From: Mycolicibacterium mageritense
GTDB lineage: Bacteria > Actinomycetota > Actinomycetes > Mycobacteriales > Mycobacteriaceae
NCBI RefSeq assembly: GCF_010727475.1
Contig: NZ_AP022567.1
Span: 5,580,001 to 5,644,000 of the forward strand
DNA length: 64,000 nucleotides
Reading direction: 5' to 3'
The first letter of the stretch is position 1; each line of letters begins with the position of its first letter. Below the pieces are notes generated by a model, which saw only the letters and a list, made by a program, of their open reading frames with translations, searched no databases and was not told the DNA's origin. The position numbers and the translations under genes are program-made. Shown piece after piece: positions 32,901-40,953 of this stretch.

Positions 32901-34739
32901 GGCCGGGGTCCACGTGACGCGTCCCAACGCGACCCGCTCGTGGCGCGGACCGGCGATCGGCGCCGCGGTCAACTGCTGCACCACGCCTTCGGCGACGGCG
33001 TCGGGACCGGCCACCCGGCACGTGAACGTCCAGTGCTCGAGCACCCGGAAATCATTGCCGGACAGGGCGAAATCGATGCCGTCGGCAAGGTTGTAACGGA
33101 CCTCGGTGATGAGGTGGTCGACACCGTCCCAACGGCGCACCGCTGCGGCGTCGGTCCGCAGGAATGCGCGGGACAATCCGCCGCCGAGCACTAGCGGCAC
33201 CGGGTCTGTCGTCGAGGTCCAACCCGCAGGTTCGAACTCGAGCTCCCCGGTGGCGGAGTTCACGGTTCGCAACGCGCGTACTTGGGCCCGGTGTCCGGGC
33301 CGGTCCGGGTCGAGCCGGCTGCGCCGATCCTCCACCACCACAAGGCCGCCCGCGGCGAACGACCGGGCGTCCTCGGGCGCGACGAACACCGATTCGGCGC
33401 CTGCCGCGGCGTCGATGACCAGCGGGGCGATGCGCGCCGCGTTGTCGCGGGACCAGCCGATGACGCCGGGCTGGGTGAGGGTGGGCGCGGCCAGGATCTC
33501 GACGCGAACCTGGATGTTCTCCGAGCCGCGATATCCGACACCGGTGGTGACGTTGGTCGAGAACAGGCACCGGTCCCGGCACGGGTCGCGTTCTTCGGGC
33601 GGGAACCGGTCGGGGAACGCGCCCGCGGGCACATTGGTGGTCAGGCGGCCGTCGCCGGTGGGGCCGGGCAGCGTCTCGGCACCGTCCGGGCCCACCGGCA
33701 GCACCCTGATCTGGGTGACCTTGCGGGTCCGGAACGCCGTTTCCTCGCCGCCGAGCGCGGGTTCGATGACGCTGGGCTCGGCGAAACCGCGCACGACCTC
33801 TTCGAAGATGTCGGCGTACACCAGATGATGGCCCGTCGATCCGTCGGGCGCGGGTGTCGGCCGGACCAGGGGCTCCGGGTCGGGCAGGTCGGGCTGTAGC
33901 GAATACCGCCAGTCGTGTTCGAGGAAGGTGCGCATGCCGTGCACGAAGAGCCGGCCCGCGCCGGGTATCGTGCCGTCCCCGCCCCGGATGACGAGATCGC
34001 CCTCACCGAGTCCGGTGTCGACCACGAGCAGTGCATCGATGTCGACGGTCGCGCGGGGCGGCAGGCCGCGCAGGCCCCAGCCGGTCAGCACACAGGTCTC
34101 GTCGGGCCCTGCGCCGCGTCGTAGCGGCGCCAGCGCGCCGATCGGGATGCTCACCCTGGTCCAGGGTGGGCTCGCCTGGACGGCCTCCGGCGCGTCCGGC
34201 GCGGGGACCGCTCCGGCATCGTGTTCGGCACCGTCCGCGTCGAATACCACCGCTCGGACGTCGACGATCTCGTCGTCGGTCGGCGGCCGGTCGAAACGCA
34301 CCTGCATGACGATCGACGCGGCCGCGTACGTGGCGCCGGACGGGTGCAGCGGCACCGGTAGCCGCAGCAGGTCGACTCCGGGCCTGCGCCGGGTGACCGC
34401 GGTGTGTCCGCGGGTCCGCAGCACATGCGGAAGGGTGTCGGGGTCGCGGCGCACCAGCCCGAGTTGAGGGGTGATGACGCGCTCGTCGTCGGCAGCCAAT
34501 CCGACTGCAGCCCAACCGTCGAGCGTGAGCACCGGATCGAGCAGGTGGGTGTCGGTGATCCGGAAACCGTCGTCGGGGGAGCCCTCGGCCAGATCACCGG
34601 ACCGGCGCCGCGCGTCGGCACGCGTGATGTCGACCTGGAGGTTCGCCTCGGAATCGAGCCGGACCTGGCCCATCTGTTCGCGGACACCGGTGTAGCGGTC
34701 CCGCTCGTCGTACAGGTTGCGCGAGGTGTAGGCCTTCAC
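26982..34739 (-). CDS. Giant 2585-residue DUF6519/right-handed beta-helix protein, probable tail fibre
   Basis: The N-terminus (SRNLYDERDRYTGVREQMGQ, then VRLDSEANLQVDI) matches the start of DUF6519 proteins found in contractile injection clusters. Strand-rich segments follow to about residue 650. A pectate-lyase-like beta-helix begins near residue 665 (GAAGGAVYVRAGQYRLEHPV, SKVRILGDG) and continues to about 1320 with repeated NRV/GIAV rungs. About residues 1320-1900 are mostly helical (Ala/Leu/Arg/Glu rich), then a second beta-helix runs about 1900-2330 (ELSGNAVADCRVGITVRG, VTGNTVEAATLGAVDV). The C-terminus is partly helical and ends ITTAGIHVHDAAHSVENNL-like strands. The role would be host-recognition fibre (Afp13 counterpart) by inference. 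GTG 34739 is chosen because GGAGG lies six bases upstream; it overlaps the preceding stop. Confidence 0.8.
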   Translation of the reverse strand: MKAYTSRNLYDERDRYTGVREQMGQVRLDSEANLQVDITRADARRRSGDLAEGSPDDGFRITDTHLLDPVLTLDGWAAVGLAADDERVITPQLGLVRRDPDTLPHVLRTRGHTAVTRRRPGVDLLRLPVPLHPSGATYAAASIVMQVRFDRPPTDDEIVDVRAVVFDADGAEHDAGAVPAPDAPEAVQASPPWTRVSIPIGALAPLRRGAGPDETCVLTGWGLRGLPPRATVDIDALLVVDTGLGEGDLVIRGGDGTIPGAGRLFVHGMRTFLEHDWRYSLQPDLPDPEPLVRPTPAPDGSTGHHLVYADIFEEVVRGFAEPSVIEPALGGEETAFRTRKVTQIRVLPVGPDGAETLPGPTGDGRLTTNVPAGAFPDRFPPEERDPCRDRCLFSTNVTTGVGYRGSENIQVRVEILAAPTLTQPGVIGWSRDNAARIAPLVIDAAAGAESVFVAPEDARSFAAGGLVVVEDRRSRLDPDRPGHRAQVRALRTVNSATGELEFEPAGWTSTTDPVPLVLGGGLSRAFLRTDAAAVRRWDGVDHLITEVRYNLADGIDFALSGNDFRVLEHWTFTCRVAGPDAVAEGVVQQLTAAPIAGPRHERVALGRVTWTPAGREFTDLRIRFLPLHEVRDRLIELGARKLAPGAFTVVVGDGLRTFGDIDQNLAEGVTGDEALQAALDRIGAAGGAVYVRAGQYRLEHPVLLLNRSKVRILGDGAASRLQVTGAGGAFHIDGCGADGEISVELLDLAETPELETPIGSEAARPVIPRPFGPIVPVPPLLAVRPIVLADLVSSVPTVPDLVASLADRLRAAGPLEARAAGSVVATLAQLRRLQRAEPGRPLEDVAPAELDVLRRLPHGVVTVTDSDRVRLADLTLTSREQGQAAGTVAAAVLVSGSCADLVVDSCRMHAPSGVVAAPYARSFTPAAVALWPRSGLFLHGISVRDCVIGASGAASHGVRVADGVVDGVVVSGNRVDGFATGIAIEDAAEARDAEAIDRTVVRDNIVAATATGIAVGGDGVEVDANEVRLGGETPAGAGVRAAIRVTGSANRVRDNWITLDGRPAPALSVQTGVLIGTGADDGAAVGRPVHDVVVAGNRVDGGGAQACGVLIGGSTPHLDVYVQRNTLRALGDAGVRVWASSGPVGGARVEDNTLSDVAREYLSWGPAVVAEVQALSGAQLPANASPRDVLDTLLGQGAGAAAALDAVLRWLERATLRGGIVLSLAENSVVRGNDITEVGRTAYPAGFVRPGTDIRTAAVAAVGTRDLTVTGNRIRGVRAPVTVIRPPVTVDPVRPPVLDILPDLIRPLGPARVLDVFGPAVALRRQVMEYAAGNARDRQRIGRGIYAPIESLAGALEAGGPESRRLAVELQGGLTEMLEAQGTDAHTLAAHHVRATLSRVAALTAPDPAVTQAWDAAARFDTALVGEPQSRATAVRAAAADVLAGAPELVAGLEGLGLDAEEQARAVLSGGGTSTQQAKAMATLATTLGTLAEARGSKVRLEQSATGAALSSTDRATAEGIVQLSLAALEVPDATELNEQAVARLAHGGVGLSEVLRSVSSPLAERVNTDIARLRAAGGRPTAIDVARLTSTLQEVQAFARGEQVTHDVAEADLDAQHQTFKSSLIAVTADQIERRVAALEVDPESSASRNLALIEQAADQLGHLVGTDPQARSTARAARAALGDALSDVEHRAEHQARARTLLRELAGMQGLPVASTTPASTTPVGAAPADGDHATDLSEPIAALGQLVLTLRDTGQPVEIRTEAGALLDNRLRAAVGDAGIGPAEAADLLGDVTETVDSAVMGSTSARAAALGALATKVETVAYRAAQRPDATAEIRAVHVLSGVLARALDPTLSDDARVSAVSGWTASRGEALSTSLAAQLSSAADLAATLAGLHSGLDTLLPIPPVRPRPAEPLAVDVETADGALVAGAARRLELSGNAVADCRVGITVRGSDGHALAPTGDSEALMLTVTGNTVEAATLGAVDVALPSATAAVVANTATGCCGALNNAAAAYGQAVVSATGSGALLLADNLLRDNGNTRSDAPVHEVLLNWDGDVTLRGNQVRHAGGSSGGYGLAVISGPVAADLVRRLVATPALIAEPVTRLPFPRPPLGILTGLDDVLSAGLTKTVTTAAHTAAVGEPAAVGVGGLQFTTRAQRPVFAVLNAGVRAVPATTLAQSAADGWLSATTVDVLPAVTTGPLLDWLRLPRPPLIVLPPPVRRSVQAVGNDVVSMGPALAVLHDGAVLLSATVVDNDLESLGTTGALYLRGVDTTVVGGNRMESQREVNVAVLRVRESLVSVTGNTAAGQEPPAPPAPPVPLDIRPLGPDLGDLHLTVPVGGRASLTLRLDPEAVRTAIDAKRTSAFTAVAEEAETSFGLFTRATDLVVNPDIASVLTAGRDTGLSLRRIADRITLAGPAAAEAADQPDPRVERAVLTSNAILSSSRLSAPAKLFGLAASSGMPAHQARAFVQGHLLRAGGDQTSALASGLAEITGIDDAGGPTVSERVLAANPVEDMMSLLLRNRTFTPIRPDLVIPPRPLPAPDPRRKSIVVIGGSRVAMVGNVTTAGIHVHDAAHSVENNL

Positions 34740-37700
34740 GGGAGCCTCCGGATGCGGACAAGGTCGGCCACGGTGTGGTCGACGTGGAACGGGGCGAGGG
34801 CCAGCGGCAGGAATTCCTCGGTACGCAGATCGAGTTCGGCTGCCCGGTCGGCGAATTCGTGATGAGCCCCGGGCGTGCCTGCGTGCTCGGCAGCACGGAG
34901 CACGCCGGGATTGTTGACGTCCAGCCGCAGATAGTCGGGATCGGTGGGGCGGTGCGACGAGAACGAGACGGACGCGGTGACGCCGCGGTAGCTCAACGGG
35001 CGGCGCCCTTCTCCCGGCGCAACGCAGTAGCGCAGCCAGCCGAGGTCGGGTCGGTCGCACATCACCGAACCGCGGAACGCACTCGAGCTGGCCCGCAGCA
35101 CACCGGTCACGGTACGGCCGTGAACAGTGCAGTGCCGCAATCGGACTCCGGCGCCGGGCGCCGCGATGGCCACCGCGTCGGCGGTGCCCGCATCGAATGT
35201 GCAGCCGACGGCGACCACGTCGGTCCACGGCGGCACCTCGAGCACGCCGAGTTCGCATCCGACCAGCCGCAGCGCAACCCGTGGCCGGGGCAGCGAATAG
35301 CGGACCAGGTCCGGTGCGTGACCGGCGCCTGCGACGCGGATCGCGATCTCGCCCGGCGCTGCCACCGTGCACCAACGCACGTCCAGCCGGCCGGCGCTGA
35401 CCGCGAGTTCGACCGCCCCGGCGAACGCGAGCCCGCTTAACAGCCAGCTGGGGCCCGCGTCGGGATCGTCGTCGCCGAACGGTCGAAGCTGTTCGTGCAG
35501 GGCCAGCGACACCCCGGCGTCGGCTTCGAGGTAGGGGCGTGTCCCGCTGTCGGCGGCGGTGATACCGACCACGGCACGCTGATCGGCGACCAGCACTTCG
35601 GCGGGCAGCCGCGGCGAGCCGAGAACTGCGATCCCGGTCGGGCTTTCGCCGCTGCGCGCCGCGACCGCGTCGCCGAGTCCCGCGTACCACGTGGTGTCGT
35701 GCGGCGCGGTGAGACCGGCCCGGGTCGGGGAGACCCACGCCGTTGGCGCGGGGTGTTCGATCGTGAGATCGGCGTCCGGATCGTCCCACGGCGCCGGGAC
35801 AGCACCGTCGGCAGGCGCGAACCCCGCCCCGATCGCCGCGGAGCGCCCGACCCGGATGGTCGCCGTGACAGGGCCGTCCGCTATCTCGGCGCGGATCAGG
35901 ATGCGGCCGAGACGCGGATCGACGCCCACCGCATCGGGCAGCCGCAGTGTCACCGGTTGGTCCCACGGCCCCAGGGAGACCTGACGCAGCCGCAGTGGCT
36001 GCCACGCCAGCCGGCCGGGGATGCCGATCCGCGCGGCAGGCGCGTCCCGGTGGGCCGGGGGTGCGGCGCGTCCCGCACCGAGGCGCAGATTGTCGACGAC
36101 GGGCAGGCCGGGCGGCAGCCAGCGTCGGGTCGAACCGTCGTCGGACAACGTCAGCGCAATCGCCTCGCCCGGTGCGGGATCGAGGGCAGGCAGGAAAGCC
36201 AGCATCCCCGTGCCGCCCACCGTGACGACGACCTCGGACGGTGGCAACGGCGACGGTCCGGCGACGACGAGGGTTTCGCCGAGGAACTGGGCTTCCCCCT
36301 CGGCGGGTGGATTCGGCGCACCGGCCTCGACCGCGTCGGGTTCGGCGCGCCAGCCCCGTGCGGCGTCGGACCGCAACCGCACGGGGTGCACAGAATCGAT
36401 CCAGGCCAGCACCTCGATTCCCGCGCCGGATGCCGCGGGCTCGGCCCGCGCCACCGCGATGCCCGGAACACCTTCCGGCACCGGCAGATCCGGTAGGCGC
36501 TCCCAGCCGGGCCGGGCGCGCGTCAGGTCGAGCCGGTGCACTGTGGCAGCGAGTTCGCCGCGTGTGCTCGCGCCACCCACGAGGACGATCCCCGCGGGGG
36601 TGACCACCAGGTTGCCGCCCACCCGCGGAGCGCGCCGCCGGACCGCGTGACTGCGCCATGCGCCGACATCCGGTGCGATGGACCAGGTGTCGTCGAGTAT
36701 GCGTCCCGAGTGCTCGCCGCCGTGCAGCACCAACCGGTCGCCGTCGAGGACGGCGCTGGGTGCCACCCGGTCGGTTGGACGTTGCGCCGACGCGCCGTCC
36801 AACCGCTCGATCGTGGCGGCGCCGGCCAACCCGCTGATCCGCCAGAGCCCGAGCCCCGGTGTCTCTGCCGCGTCGTTGCGCACCGGCGCGACCAGCAGGA
36901 CCGTGTCGTCGTGGCCCGTGAGGGTGAGCGCCGGACCGTCGACGGGCGGATCGACGTCGGGCTGATCGGCGTCGGGCAGGCCGGACAGATCCAGCTCGGC
37001 CGATGACCAGCGCGATGCGATGTCACCTGGAACCCATTGGGCGACAGCACATCCTGTCGCAGTGCGCTCGAGCCGGACGAGGGTCGGGCCGACCAGCACG
37101 AGGTTCGAGAGTACCGGGCCGGTCCGTGGGCCGGTGGTCAGGGCTGTCCAGGTTCCGTCGGCGCCGCGGCGATGCCCCTGATCGGCACCGGTGACCCGCG
37201 CGATACGTAACACGACTCCGGCGCCTGCCCGGTCGATCCCAGCCGCCTCAGTGACCGCGACCGGGTCGCGGTCGCGCCTACGCGCCCGCGTGGACAGCAG
37301 CAGCGGGCTGTTCCCGCCCGGTGCGGGCACGTCGGGCAGCACCGCCGTGGGCACGGGGCCGTCGGCCTCCAGCGCGTAGCTCCGCAGATCCCACTCTTCG
37401 CCTTCGGACGGGCGGGACGCGTCGGCGAATCGCAGCGTCGGTGCCGGCCCCACCGGCGCGAACGCGAGCGACCCGCCCGCGGCGCCGACATCCGCCGGCC
37501 CCACGAGCCGCACGCCGTCGACGAAGACGCTCAACGTGTCGGCGGCTTCGAGTCCTTCGGCGTCGTGCGCCAGCGCGGTCGGTGTGAGGACTCCGGCGCG
37601 GTACGTAGGTGTGGGAGTCGTGGCCGCAGGCTCGTGCGCCGCGGTCAGGCGGGCCAGTTCATCGGGCGCACGGACCGGGAACCGCCCGATCACCGGCAGG

Positions 37701-38542
37701 TCGCGGCCACGTGGATCCAACGGGTAACCGCGCAGTTCGATGGACGGGTCGCTGCGATGCGCCACGACGAGCGGTGTACCGAGCTCGAGACCGTCGAGTT
37801 CGGTGGTCACCATGCGGTCGGTGCGAATCACCGCGCGGTCGGGACGCGCCCAGCCGGTGAGATCGACTGTGCGCGGTGAGGCGGCATAGCGGCCCGCGTC
37901 CACGGCGCCCACGCGTCGCAGGGTCTGCTCGACGTCTTCGCCGGGCCTGCGCACCAATTCGGGACCGGGCTCGGGATCGCGGGCCGAACGGTTGCCGCGG
38001 GCCCGGCGCGTCAGCGGATCGGCGAGCGGGACCGGATCCCACACCACCGCGGTGCGGCCCCGCCAGGTCTGCAACCGCGCCAGATCCTGCGTGAGCACCA
38101 GTGACCGGTAGGCCTCGTCGACCTCGGCCGGCCAGCCGCTGGTGCCCGTCAGTACTTCCTCGAGGGTTGCGAGCGTGCCTTTGCGCTTGCGCCAGTGCAG
38201 GGTTCGGGCGACGACCGCGCGGTGCCGATCTGCATCACCGCCGGTGAGCCGCGCCCCGACCAGATCGGCCAGGAGGCGCAACGCCGGCGCGGACGCGCGC
38301 TCGACGAACCTGTCGTCGAGCAGTGTCGCGGCCGCCTGGTCGAGTGCGTCGAGCTGCTCGGCGACGATCTCCAGCAGGGTCAGCAGCGGCCGTCCGGGCA
38401 CAGAATCGTTGCGGGACAGGTAGATCTCGGGCACCAGCCGGGCCAGTGCCGCTGCGGCGGGGGACAGCTCTGCGGGTTGTTGCGGCGCCGGTCGGGCTTC
38501 GCGCCCGTCGCCGGGCACGAATTGCAGCGTGGGTACGGTCAT
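34736..38542 (-). CDS. Phage tail protein I-like baseplate protein with Kelch-like and beta-rich extension
   Basis: A 1268-residue protein. The first 150 residues match the phage tail protein I (P2 gpI/Afp12-type) baseplate domain: LARLVPEIYLSRNDSVPGRP, LLEIVAEQLDALDQAAATLL, LRLLADLVGARL and the RKRKGTLATLEEVLTG element. A long extension follows, with Kelch-like repeats near residues 590-690 (DRLVLHGGEHSGRILDDTWS; GIVLVGGAST; GWERLPDLPVP) and a C-terminal beta-rich region with rung-like strands (VALRLVGCELGVLEVP). Known gpI proteins link the wedge to fibres, so the extension may be a receptor-binding or fibre-attachment arm. ATG 38542 overlaps the J-gene stop (ATGA); an upstream in-frame ATG at 38590 is not needed. 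Confidence 0.82.
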   Translation of the reverse strand: MTVPTLQFVPGDGREARPAPQQPAELSPAAAALARLVPEIYLSRNDSVPGRPLLTLLEIVAEQLDALDQAAATLLDDRFVERASAPALRLLADLVGARLTGGDADRHRAVVARTLHWRKRKGTLATLEEVLTGTSGWPAEVDEAYRSLVLTQDLARLQTWRGRTAVVWDPVPLADPLTRRARGNRSARDPEPGPELVRRPGEDVEQTLRRVGAVDAGRYAASPRTVDLTGWARPDRAVIRTDRMVTTELDGLELGTPLVVAHRSDPSIELRGYPLDPRGRDLPVIGRFPVRAPDELARLTAAHEPAATTPTPTYRAGVLTPTALAHDAEGLEAADTLSVFVDGVRLVGPADVGAAGGSLAFAPVGPAPTLRFADASRPSEGEEWDLRSYALEADGPVPTAVLPDVPAPGGNSPLLLSTRARRRDRDPVAVTEAAGIDRAGAGVVLRIARVTGADQGHRRGADGTWTALTTGPRTGPVLSNLVLVGPTLVRLERTATGCAVAQWVPGDIASRWSSAELDLSGLPDADQPDVDPPVDGPALTLTGHDDTVLLVAPVRNDAAETPGLGLWRISGLAGAATIERLDGASAQRPTDRVAPSAVLDGDRLVLHGGEHSGRILDDTWSIAPDVGAWRSHAVRRRAPRVGGNLVVTPAGIVLVGGASTRGELAATVHRLDLTRARPGWERLPDLPVPEGVPGIAVARAEPAASGAGIEVLAWIDSVHPVRLRSDAARGWRAEPDAVEAGAPNPPAEGEAQFLGETLVVAGPSPLPPSEVVVTVGGTGMLAFLPALDPAPGEAIALTLSDDGSTRRWLPPGLPVVDNLRLGAGRAAPPAHRDAPAARIGIPGRLAWQPLRLRQVSLGPWDQPVTLRLPDAVGVDPRLGRILIRAEIADGPVTATIRVGRSAAIGAGFAPADGAVPAPWDDPDADLTIEHPAPTAWVSPTRAGLTAPHDTTWYAGLGDAVAARSGESPTGIAVLGSPRLPAEVLVADQRAVVGITAADSGTRPYLEADAGVSLALHEQLRPFGDDDPDAGPSWLLSGLAFAGAVELAVSAGRLDVRWCTVAAPGEIAIRVAGAGHAPDLVRYSLPRPRVALRLVGCELGVLEVPPWTDVVAVGCTFDAGTADAVAIAAPGAGVRLRHCTVHGRTVTGVLRASSSAFRGSVMCDRPDLGWLRYCVAPGEGRRPLSYRGVTASVSFSSHRPTDPDYLRLDVNNPGVLRAAEHAGTPGAHHEFADRAAELDLRTEEFLPLALAPFHVDHTVADLVRIRRLP

Positions 38543-40953
38543 GACTGCACCTCCCACGCCAGGACCAGCCCGTCGTCGGCTCCCGCCCACGCGGCGACGG
38601 CATCGCGAGGCACCTCGACGCGGTCCTGCGCGAGACCAGGTGTCGTCGGGCGGTCAGCCCGGTCGAGCTCGTCCAGATGGGCCGATACGACATCGGGCAT
38701 GCCGTCGAGCGCACCGTAGACGTCCGACGCATGGACGTCATCGCCCAGTTCGGCGCGCTCGGGAGCCAAGAGCCCCGGATCCTCACCCGGAGCGGCGGTT
38801 GCGGCGCCCAGCCGACGCCGAACGGCGGCCAGGACGGCCAACGGGTCGGTGCCCGCAGTCAACAGCAGCCGCAGCCGCGCCCGGATCAGCACCTGCCGGT
38901 GGGGCAGCACGCGGATCACGACACCGGGTGCGGTGCGGGCAGTGAGAAACGTTCGGACCCGGGCTAGTTCGTCGTCGTCGAGAATGTGCCCGGCCGCCCC
39001 CGCCGCGACCACGGTGACGTGGTCGCGGTGCCTCAGCGCGTCGCGGAACACCCGGGCTCGGCGTACCCCGGACACGGTTTCGGCGAGTGAAGCCAGGTCG
39101 GCGATCGAGATCGCGCGGTCGAGCGCATGAATGCCGCCGTTGGCGCGGGCGCGGGACAACTCGGCGGGTTCGGCGTCCGCTCCTCCGGTCATGGGCAGCG
39201 GATTGAACGTGCTGACCAAACCGGGGTGGGCGGCCGCGATGGTGGTGACGGCGCGGGCCGCACGGTTGCCTGCGACACCGAGCCCGGTGCGGTACCGCAG
39301 GCGCACGGTGGCACCGTCGGGAGTCGCCGGTCCGAGTCGCACGTGGCTTTGTCCCGCGGTGTCGACCTCGACGGCGAACGCCGCGTCCGATGCGCTCGCG
39401 TGACGCAGGTCGGCCTGCCGGTTCCAGTCGCGTCCCGCGACGGCGACGGCGACCTGTGGCAACCGACCGTCGGGCACCTCGGGGGAGACCGACTGCAGCC
39501 AGCACAACGGGCCACCTGCGGGCCGTAGCACCGGTCCGTCGCCGCGGTGCCAGGTCACGGAGTCCTCGGTGGTGACGCCGTGGCTGACCGGAATCACATT
39601 GCCGAGCATGACGGTTCGGTCGAGCACGTACCGGCGGCGCAGCGGCGGGGTGAACGTGACCTTGGTGACGGGCTCTCGTAGTCCTGCGGGCGTCTCGTCG
39701 CGCACGCGGAGCACCTGGACCGCCTCGAGATGGCGGCGTGGAATTCCTGGCTCGGTCGGATCCTCGGCGAACACCAGCCAGTCTCCGGGCGTGAACAGCG
39801 CCGTCTGAGTCGTCGGCGCGCCACCGGAAGGTGCCGCAGTAGGCAGCAGGTACACGGCATCGGTGCCGGGCAACGCCACGCCGCGCGCCGCAACCTGCGC
39901 CGAGAACTGCGTGTCGAGCACCGTGAGCGCCCGGGTGCCGCGCAGGCGGACGACCTGGTCCCTGGCCTCCTGCAGGATGCCGCCGACGAGGGCATCGAGA
40001 AACCCCATGAGCTGGTCGAGGCGCGCGGAGTACGACGCGTCGTCCTCGCCGTCGCAGCGCGCCAGCGCGCGCTCAAGCCCGGCCAGCGCCGTTGGTCTGC
40101 GCAGCGTCATCTGGCGCAGCTGAACCGCGAGCAGCTCCTGGGATTCCGACAGCGGGCCAAGGCCGTCGGGTACCGCCAGGCCGAGTTCGGTTGTCTCGCA
40201 AAGCTTGGCGCACAACGCGTCGTAGCTCTCGCCGCAGATGTCAGGCGCGCCCGCGGCACGCAGCTGGGTCAGCACGTCGGCGACCTGCTGAGCTTTCTGC
40301 CGGGCTCGCGCGGCGTTGCGGGCCGCGAGCGTGGTCAGCCGTCCGGCCTCGAACCTGCCGCTGAGCACATCGGCGAACGACTGCAGCCCCGGCACAACGA
40401 CTTCCGGGAGATCCTGGAGCTGTTCGACGGCGGCCGAGATCGCTCCGGCGGTGGGTGGCGGCGGGGCCGCTGCGGGCAGGAACGGGCGCAGCTCGTTGAG
40501 CTCGGCGCGCACGGTGACTGCCCGGGTGGTCTCATACGTCGCGGCGGGCAAGTCGCCCGCGGCAGGCGCACTGACCCGGAAGCCCGGCGGTAGAACAGCG
40601 GTCACGCCGTCTTTCACCTGCAGGTACTGCAGCCCCTGCGCGGCGGTGCCGGGATTCGGGTGATACCCCACGAGAGCGAGCAGCCGCCACACCGACGCCG
40701 GCAACCGCGCGTTGGTGAGCGAACCCTCGTCGGCCCAGGCTTCCTGGTAGGTCCAAAGCACATGCAGCGCAAGGGCGGTTGCGTCGAGAAGCCCGCGGCC
40801 GTGGTCCGGGGTGCCCGTCGTGCGGGTCGGATCCCATGCCGGGCTAAGGAGGTGGGCGCGGGCCGCGACGGTCATCTGCTCGAGCAACTCGGCGTGCGGG
40901 CGGCCGGTGTGTCCGGTGGGAAGGCGTCGGGTGGGACGGGTCGGTGTTGTCAT
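38539..40953 (-). CDS. Baseplate J-like protein (second copy)
   Basis: An 804-residue baseplate wedge protein. The N-terminal part (LLEQMTVAARAHLLSPAWDP, ALALHVLWTYQEAWADEGSL, ASVWRLLALVGYHPNPGTAA) and the C-terminal part (LRYRTGLGVAGNRAARAVTT, NPLPMTGGADAEPAELSRAR, then AISIADLASLAETVSGVRRA) are the conserved blocks of putative baseplate assembly proteins of the gpJ/Afp11 type. The middle (about 170-330) is helical with a coiled-coil character and looks like an insert. ATG 40953 gives an ATGA overlap with the first J gene. Two J-like proteins in a row are common in eCIS clusters and would form the wedge lattice around the hub. Confidence 0.88.
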   Translation of the reverse strand: MTTPTRPTRRLPTGHTGRPHAELLEQMTVAARAHLLSPAWDPTRTTGTPDHGRGLLDATALALHVLWTYQEAWADEGSLTNARLPASVWRLLALVGYHPNPGTAAQGLQYLQVKDGVTAVLPPGFRVSAPAAGDLPAATYETTRAVTVRAELNELRPFLPAAAPPPPTAGAISAAVEQLQDLPEVVVPGLQSFADVLSGRFEAGRLTTLAARNAARARQKAQQVADVLTQLRAAGAPDICGESYDALCAKLCETTELGLAVPDGLGPLSESQELLAVQLRQMTLRRPTALAGLERALARCDGEDDASYSARLDQLMGFLDALVGGILQEARDQVVRLRGTRALTVLDTQFSAQVAARGVALPGTDAVYLLPTAAPSGGAPTTQTALFTPGDWLVFAEDPTEPGIPRRHLEAVQVLRVRDETPAGLREPVTKVTFTPPLRRRYVLDRTVMLGNVIPVSHGVTTEDSVTWHRGDGPVLRPAGGPLCWLQSVSPEVPDGRLPQVAVAVAGRDWNRQADLRHASASDAAFAVEVDTAGQSHVRLGPATPDGATVRLRYRTGLGVAGNRAARAVTTIAAAHPGLVSTFNPLPMTGGADAEPAELSRARANGGIHALDRAISIADLASLAETVSGVRRARVFRDALRHRDHVTVVAAGAAGHILDDDELARVRTFLTARTAPGVVIRVLPHRQVLIRARLRLLLTAGTDPLAVLAAVRRRLGAATAAPGEDPGLLAPERAELGDDVHASDVYGALDGMPDVVSAHLDELDRADRPTTPGLAQDRVEVPRDAVAAWAGADDGLVLAWEVQS

